Made by a program: the position numbers and the translations under genes. Shown here piece after piece: positions 5,862 to 9,272 of a DNA stretch of 9,272 bases. Position 1 is the stretch's first letter. Each line of letters begins with the position of its first letter. This DNA comes from Clostridia bacterium (GTDB lineage Bacteria > Bacillota > Clostridia > Christensenellales > Borkfalkiaceae), in contig JAFVSF010000079.1 in NCBI GenBank assembly GCA_017503885.1, positions 1 to 9,272 of the forward strand, in the 5' to 3' direction. The notes under the pieces were generated by a model, which was given only the letters and a program-made list of their open reading frames with translations, was not told the origin of the DNA and did not search any database.

Positions 5862-6338
5862 ATGTTAATACTTTTAGAAGGAGTAGACGGTTCCGGTAAA
5901 ACAACTCTTTGCAATCAACTTAAAGAGCAAGGACTAATCGTAGAACCTCCGGTAGATAGACTTGATAAGTTTCCTTACAGCAAATGGCTGGCGTTAATAG
6001 CAAAAAGAGACGTTACAGTAGTCGATAGAAGTTTTATTACTGAATTAGTTTATAGAACTATTGATGGAAAGTTTCCTGGAACTATGAACTTGGCAGAAAT
6101 GTGTGGAATTCTTGAAAGTTGCAAAATAATTCTTTGTGAAACTGATACGGCGTTTGAAGATAGTATGGTTCGCGGTGAAGATAATATAACAAACAAGGAA
6201 ACATCAAAACAAATTCAACAAGTTTATAGAATTATTACTTCTATGTTAAGTAAGTTTACTGAAGCAAAAACGTTTACTTATGATTGGAAACATCAAACAG
6301 TAGACGATGTATTAAAATTCATTTACAAGGAGGAGTAA
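5862..6338 (+). CDS. Thymidylate-kinase-like deoxynucleotide kinase
   Basis: This P-loop kinase should phosphorylate a deoxynucleoside monophosphate such as dTMP. The 158-residue product opens MLILLEGVDGSGKTTL, with the Walker A loop at 7-15 (Lys13), and has VVDRSF at 53-58, matching the DR motif of thymidylate kinases; RGEDN at 104-108 lies where a LID-like Arg segment is expected. It is shorter than bacterial Tmk (about 205-215 residues). I chose ATG 5862 because GGGGAGG (5851-5857) precedes it and Tmk proteins begin at the P-loop strand; an in-frame ATG at 5832 lies inside the dUTPase motif V codons and lacks a good site. With dUTPase and the ThyX-like protein upstream it would complete a dTTP (or modified dNTP) route. 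Confidence 0.85.
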   Translation: MLILLEGVDGSGKTTLCNQLKEQGLIVEPPVDRLDKFPYSKWLALIAKRDVTVVDRSFITELVYRTIDGKFPGTMNLAEMCGILESCKIILCETDTAFEDSMVRGEDNITNKETSKQIQQVYRIITSMLSKFTEAKTFTYDWKHQTVDDVLKFIYKEE

Positions 6339-6340
6339 CT

Positions 6341-6481
6341 ATGAACCAGGAACAGTATGAGTTAATTATTAAGTCAATTAAGTTTGCGATGCCTGCTATA
6401 GCTGACGAGCTGTGCACAGCATTTAATAACTTAGTTAATGGATATAACAAACTTAAAGAAGAAACTAAAAAGGAGGCATAA
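6341..6481 (+). CDS. 46-residue protein of unknown function
   Basis: ATG 6341 has an AAGGAGG site at 6327-6333 inside the end of the kinase gene, and the stop TAA (6479-6481) is one base from the next ATG, so this is a properly placed gene in the operon. A longer in-frame start at 6284 lies well inside the kinase gene and is less likely. The peptide is predicted helical throughout, starts MNQEQYELIIKSIKFAMP and ends in a charged KLKEETKKEA segment; it could form a small coiled coil. I recognise no family and find no catalytic motif. Its own 3' end carries the AAGGAGG site of the ATPase gene. Confidence 0.65.
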   Translation: MNQEQYELIIKSIKFAMPAIADELCTAFNNLVNGYNKLKEETKKEA

Positions 6482-6482
6482 T

Positions 6483-7331
6483 ATGCAATACGATAATTTT
6501 ATTACCCATAGCATTGATTTGTATATGGGCAAACCAAAATCAGGTAAAACGTTGATTGCAGGTAGTTATCCTAAACCTTTGTTATACATTTCCGTCGGCA
6601 ATGACGGTGGCGGTAGAGTTCTTTTTACAAGATACCGTGACGATGTAGAAAAAGGTTCAATAAAGGTAAAGAACCTTAGGAACGACCCTATTGTAGGTGG
6701 TAAGATTGCTAAAACTTCCATTGAGAAGTTGGCATCGCTACTTGCAGAACTGAGAAAACCTGATGCAGACAAGTTCAAGACAATTGTAATTGATACTGTC
6801 GGTTCTTTGCAAGACGATTACAAAGCATACCTTGAATTTGCAAAAGGCGGTCGTCCTTTATCTCAACAAGAATGGGGCGACGTAGCAAAAATGGTCCTTA
6901 ATATCAAGGACAATATGAAACGATTTAGCGAAGAACAACAAGTAACTATTGTATGGGTAACTCACACATCGGAACAAGAGCTTTACGAAACTAGCGGTTT
7001 GAGTAAGGAAATTAGAATTATTCCTGACCTTACTATTAAGAGTGGTGTTAAATATATGAAGGACGCTTCAAATATTTTCTATTGCTGCAGAAAAACCGTT
7101 ATTAACGATAAAGGCGAAAAAGAGGTTAAATTCCTTACTTATGTAGGACCACATCCTTTGATGGACACGGGCACAAGAGATATTCTTTTGCAGAAAGGTG
7201 ATTTCGTAGAGGACTTTAACTATGACAAGTGGCAAAGATTGGTCAAGGCCGGAAGACTTGATGCTGCTAATGTTTTAACAACAGAAGAAGACGGCAAAAA
7301 AGAAAATAATGACAGCGAAAATGCTGATTAA
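6483..7331 (+). CDS. RecA-like AAA_24/Sak4-type recombination ATPase
   Basis: A 282-residue RecA-fold ATPase expected to act in phage single-strand annealing or recombination. Walker A is GKPKSGKT at residues 16-23, unusually close to the N-terminus as in the compact Sak4/AAA_24 group. Walker B is TIVIDTV at 100-106 (Asp104), and VWVTHTSEQE at 157-166 (His161) fits the following strand and sensor region. GDVAKMVLNIKDNM (132-145) is the helix before it. The C-terminus (residues 267-282) is acidic and low-complexity, as in proteins that bind SSB-like partners. ATG 6483 is chosen because AAAAAGGAGG (6467-6476) precedes it and the fold starts there; ATG 6438 would add 15 residues overlapping the preceding gene. 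A DUF669-like protein follows, the usual companion for this family. Confidence 0.88.
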   Translation: MQYDNFITHSIDLYMGKPKSGKTLIAGSYPKPLLYISVGNDGGGRVLFTRYRDDVEKGSIKVKNLRNDPIVGGKIAKTSIEKLASLLAELRKPDADKFKTIVIDTVGSLQDDYKAYLEFAKGGRPLSQQEWGDVAKMVLNIKDNMKRFSEEQQVTIVWVTHTSEQELYETSGLSKEIRIIPDLTIKSGVKYMKDASNIFYCCRKTVINDKGEKEVKFLTYVGPHPLMDTGTRDILLQKGDFVEDFNYDKWQRLVKAGRLDAANVLTTEEDGKKENNDSENAD

Positions 7332-7345
7332 AAGGAGATTTTATT

Positions 7346-7765
7346 ATGATTGAAAAGTTTAGCGATTATGAAGGTGCAGGTTTTTTGAGCCAAGAAGGTG
7401 AGTTCGAGTTTGAAGTAATGGACTATGAACTTAAAGATAGCAAGAGCGGTACGCCAATGGCAGTATTTAATGTAAAGAGCGACGTAGGTCAATCTACGAT
7501 TTACCACTCGCTTAATGCAAAAGCAAGATGGTCGTATAACAACCTCATTAAGGCTTGTTTGAAACTCAATACTAAGGAAAAGATTGAGGCATTCTCTTGC
7601 GATTACGAAACTATCGGTAACGACCTTGTAGGTAAGAAATTCCTCGGTACTGTTGAAGAACAAACTTATCAAAAGCAAGTTAAAGTACCTCTTGACGATG
7701 GAACGTTCGAAGACGGCGTAGAAGAAAAGATTAGCTACAAAATTGTTTCTTACAAAGAAGCATAA
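7346..7765 (+). CDS. DUF669-like putative single-stranded DNA-binding protein
   Basis: The 139-residue product resembles phage DUF669-type proteins thought to bind single-stranded DNA with Sak-family recombinases. Visible features are the strand-rich start with SGTPMAVFNV around 34-43, a central helix with RWSYNNLIKACLKL at 61-74, and LVGKKFLGTVEEQTY at 94-108 followed by a hairpin-like segment and SYKIVSYKEA at the end. It is acidic and has no transmembrane or catalytic signature. Its place directly after the RecA-like ATPase supports the role more than any single motif does. AAAGGAG at 7331-7337, overlapping the ATPase stop, precedes ATG 7346. A minus-strand open frame across this gene is judged a shadow. 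Confidence 0.75.
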   Translation: MIEKFSDYEGAGFLSQEGEFEFEVMDYELKDSKSGTPMAVFNVKSDVGQSTIYHSLNAKARWSYNNLIKACLKLNTKEKIEAFSCDYETIGNDLVGKKFLGTVEEQTYQKQVKVPLDDGTFEDGVEEKISYKIVSYKEA

Positions 7766-7775
7766 GGAGTAACTT

Positions 7776-8021
7776 ATGGACGAAGCAAAACAAAGAGTAG
7801 TTGACGAACTTGCTGAACTTTCCGAAAGGACTTCAAAGTTAGTGAAATTCACTTTGAGCGAAAAGTTTAGTAAATTAAGTAAAAATATGCAGTATTTGAT
7901 GCAAGACCAAGTAAGAACGATGCTTGAATATGGAAATATTCTTCGCAGAAGACTTGAATGCTGGGATATGACTGACGAGCAGTTAGAAAACAAAGACAAG
8001 CTTTGTAATTGCATTAGATAA
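7776..8021 (+). CDS. Small conserved phage protein, helical
   Basis: The 81-residue product is almost wholly helical: two amphipathic helices (about residues 3-33 and 36-61) rich in Glu, Leu and Lys, then a short tail with Cys (CWDMTDEQLENKDKLCNC). The pattern LAELSERTSKLVKFTLSEKFSKLS followed by MQDQVRTMLEYGNILRRR resembles a common class of small phage proteins found among replication genes, with no assigned function that I know. AAGGAG at 7764-7769 overlaps the upstream stop, so it belongs to the same operon. It is the last protein gene before the non-coding stretch holding the tRNA-like gene. Confidence 0.7.
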   Translation: MDEAKQRVVDELAELSERTSKLVKFTLSEKFSKLSKNMQYLMQDQVRTMLEYGNILRRRLECWDMTDEQLENKDKLCNCIR

Positions 8022-8111
8022 TTATTTTAATAGTTCTTGTTGTTAAGGTATGCGGGAAGTTCCCCATTTGGTTGAAATACCAGGCGACACCTAAAACGCC
8101 AAAATATTTAT
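8022..8111 (+). other. Structured non-coding spacer, function unknown
   Basis: No start with a ribosome binding site opens a frame here. Several short complements cluster: GGTAT 8047-8051 with ATACC 8077-8081; GGGAA/TTCCC around 8054-8064; TGGT 8069-8072 with ACCA 8079-8082 (competing with the first); and GGCG 8083-8086 with CGCC 8097-8100. This could be a small RNA domain or the remains of a tRNA gene. I matched it to no known riboswitch. There is no T-run to support a terminator. Confidence 0.4.
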
Positions 8112-8203
8112 GCAAGAGTAGCTCAAGTGGTAGAGTTTCACATCGCAAAACGGTAGCGATTAAAATTCCGTGGTTGTCGGTTCGAGTCCGACCTCTTGCA
8201 CCA
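8112..8203 (+). tRNA. tRNA-like gene with non-canonical central region (anticodon uncertain)
   Basis: The ends are textbook tRNA: acceptor strands GCAAGAG (8112-8118) and CTCTTGC (8193-8199) pair perfectly, discriminator A and an encoded CCA follow (8200-8203). D arm is GCTC/GAGT (8121-8136) around AAGTGGTA, and the T arm is GTCGG-TTCGAGT-CCGAC (8176-8192). Between D and T arms are 39 bases (8137-8175) where a class I tRNA has about 23, and no 5-bp stem with a 7-base loop fits. The best local pairing is ATCGC 8142-8146 with GCGAT 8156-8160; alternatively CGG 8151-8153 with CCG 8168-8170 encloses ATTAAAA, which would read as anticodon TAA (Leu). The D arm is not of the long-variable-arm type expected for Leu. 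It may be a tRNA with an insertion, a decayed tRNA or another tRNA-like RNA. Confidence 0.65.
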
Positions 8204-8225
8204 ACACTAATTAACGGAGGTACTT

Positions 8226-8582
8226 ATGGCAACAAAATTAGAAAGTGATGTTCAAGGAAAAATGATGCGAACGCTCCGAAAATACGGAGGTTACGTATAC
8301 AAAAATGCACAAAATATGTATACTGAAAAAGGTCGACCGGACTTGACTGCTTGTGTTCCAGTTACATTAAAACGACTGGCTGAACTATTTGGCGAAGATG
8401 CTAAAGTAGGTTTATTTGTTGGAATAGAAGTTAAACGAAACAAGAAAGTTTACGATAGTTCCGATGCACAAGTAATTGTAGGAAAGCAAATACAAAAAGC
8501 TCACGGTCTTTGGTTTTCAATAGACGACCCAGACATTGTAGAAGCTTTAATGTTAAAGTTTACTGACGAAGGAGGAAATTAA
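8226..8582 (+). CDS. VRR-NUC domain endonuclease
   Basis: VRR-NUC is a PD-(D/E)xK nuclease domain, stand-alone in many phages, acting on branched or recombination DNA such as Holliday-junction-like structures. The 118-residue protein has the whole domain: N-terminal SDVQGKMMRTL with Glu6/Gln10 region, GRPDLTACV at 36-44 (Asp39), the metal-binding GIEVKR at 66-71 (Glu68, Lys70) and the QVIVGKQIQKAHGLWFSID segment at 82-100 with the conserved Gln/His region. ATG 8226 follows GGAGG at 8216-8220, directly after the tRNA-like gene. The gene ends at TAA 8580-8582, immediately before the helicase ATG, and contains that gene's AAGGAGG site (8569-8575). Nuclease and helicase are a common phage pair. 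Confidence 0.92.
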   Translation: MATKLESDVQGKMMRTLRKYGGYVYKNAQNMYTEKGRPDLTACVPVTLKRLAELFGEDAKVGLFVGIEVKRNKKVYDSSDAQVIVGKQIQKAHGLWFSIDDPDIVEALMLKFTDEGGN

Positions 8583-9272
8583 ATGCTTTATGAAGAATAT
8601 TTAACACAACGCCGAGACTATCAAGAACTCGGTCATTTGTTTTTATTAGAGAGAAAACATTGTTGCTTGTATTACAAACCTGGTAAAGGTAAAACTTATC
8701 CTACTATTGACGCGTTGAGAGATGTAGACAAGTCTAAAAACGGTAAAGCTAACGTGTTAATTCTTTCTACTGCAGATGCTATTAACAATATGTGGAAAGC
8801 TGAAATAGAACCGCAAAATATTTTGCCTAAAAATACGGTGCTTATGAGCTTGAGTGCTGCAATACAAGATAAAACCAAACCTAAGTTACTATCAGTAAAA
8901 TGGGACGTAATAATTGTAGACGAATGCCATAAGATTAAATCACATAGTGCTAAATCGTCAAAACTTGTATATATGCTTTCTAAAAAGGCAGAATATGTTT
9001 GGGGCTTGTCCGGAACCCCGAGAGGCAACAGTGACGTAGATATTTATTGTCAGTTCCATAATATGTGCGTTAGTGATTGGGGTAAAATTACTTATACACA
9101 GTTTGTTCAAACTTGCTGTGATGTTGATAAAAAGTTTTTCCATGGACAAATGGTTACAATTCCCGTTGGCATAAACGATAGATATAAAGCAGGATGGGAA
9201 CGAAATATTGCAATGTATACTCAAAGAATTGGCTACGAAGAAACTGACAATATGCCGGATATGAAAGTTAAC
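8583..9272 (+). CDS. SNF2/DEAD-type superfamily 2 helicase, 5' part (runs off window)
   Basis: ATG 8583 opens a frame of 230 codons that is still open at the window end, so this is the N-terminal half of a superfamily 2 helicase or translocase. Motif I is YKPGKGKTYPTI around residues 33-44; motif II is IIVDECHKIK, a DECH box, around 105-114; motif III is WGLSGTPRGN around 137-146. Motifs Ia and II are in the expected order and spacing for the SNF2/COG0553-like phage helicases that often follow VRR-NUC genes. The C-terminal RecA-like lobe with motifs IV-VI must lie beyond the window. AAGGAGG at 8569-8575 precedes the start. It would unwind or remodel DNA at replication or recombination intermediates, together with the neighbouring nuclease. 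Confidence 0.9.
   Translation, partial: MLYEEYLTQRRDYQELGHLFLLERKHCCLYYKPGKGKTYPTIDALRDVDKSKNGKANVLILSTADAINNMWKAEIEPQNILPKNTVLMSLSAAIQDKTKPKLLSVKWDVIIVDECHKIKSHSAKSSKLVYMLSKKAEYVWGLSGTPRGNSDVDIYCQFHNMCVSDWGKITYTQFVQTCCDVDKKFFHGQMVTIPVGINDRYKAGWERNIAMYTQRIGYEETDNMPDMKVN

Noticed and set aside
7328..8014. Long minus-strand open frame (228 codons) opposite the SSB-like and helical-protein genes
   Set aside because: The + strand genes here have good ribosome binding sites, operon spacing and family resemblance; the minus frame is a low-complexity Ser/Leu/Phe/Asn product typical of a shadow.
8041..8100. Known riboswitch (preQ1, SAM, THF or guanidine type) before the tRNA-like gene
   Set aside because: I could not line up the conserved core of any of these classes; only generic short helices are present.
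8112..8203. Stop-codon suppressor tRNA implying an alternative genetic code
   Set aside because: No CTA or TCA sits in a credible anticodon loop, and the genes end normally at TAA or TGA with no internal reassigned stops needed.
1..9272. CRISPR array, insertion sequence or integrase attachment site
   Set aside because: I saw no regularly spaced repeats, transposase or integrase frames, or flanking direct repeats.

Overview
The window reads as part of the early/replication module of a tailed double-stranded DNA bacteriophage (or prophage) of a low-GC Gram-positive host, probably a gut Firmicute. Reasons: every credible gene lies on the + strand; genes overlap by a few bases (ATGA, TAATG) or are separated by 2-15 bases; nearly all have strong AGGAGG-type ribosome binding sites; the DNA is AT-rich; and the recognisable products are phage nucleotide-metabolism and replication/recombination proteins. 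TGA and TAA are both used as stops, so the standard bacterial code applies. The host assignment is inference.

Layout. 1-1045: end of a protein with a Gly-Ser/Tyr/Asp hexanucleotide repeat, a ribbon-helix-helix-like protein, a 25-residue membrane peptide, and a DUF3310 protein. 1042-2925: ATP-dependent DNA ligase and an HD-domain hydrolase. 2926-3116: an AT-rich gap holding a sigma70-like promoter, an 80-base imperfect hairpin, a small inverted repeat and a possible 30-codon gene. 3117-6481: nucleotide block, with a small unknown protein, a nucleoside 2-deoxyribosyltransferase-like protein, a divergent ThyX-like protein, a fusion of a YfbR-type HD 5'-deoxynucleotidase with a dUTPase, a thymidylate-kinase-like P-loop kinase and a 46-residue protein. 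6483-8021: RecA-like (Sak4/AAA_24) ATPase, a DUF669-like single-strand-binding candidate and a small coiled protein. 8022-8225: a structured non-coding gap with a tRNA-like gene whose centre does not fold normally. 8226-9272: VRR-NUC nuclease and the start of a SNF2/DEAD-type helicase cut by the window end.

How it fits together. dUTPase, the ThyX-like enzyme and the kinase form a plausible dUTP to dUMP to methylated (or otherwise modified) dNMP to dNDP route, with the deoxyribosyltransferase and the HD nucleotidases able to reshape the deoxynucleoside and monophosphate pools. The ATPase, SSB candidate, VRR-NUC nuclease, helicase and ligase form a recombination/replication set. The points most worth following are the HD-dUTPase fusion with an altered motif V, the ThyX-like protein lacking the canonical RHR signature, the tRNA-like gene with about 16 extra central bases, and the long hairpin plus promoter at 2927-3019.
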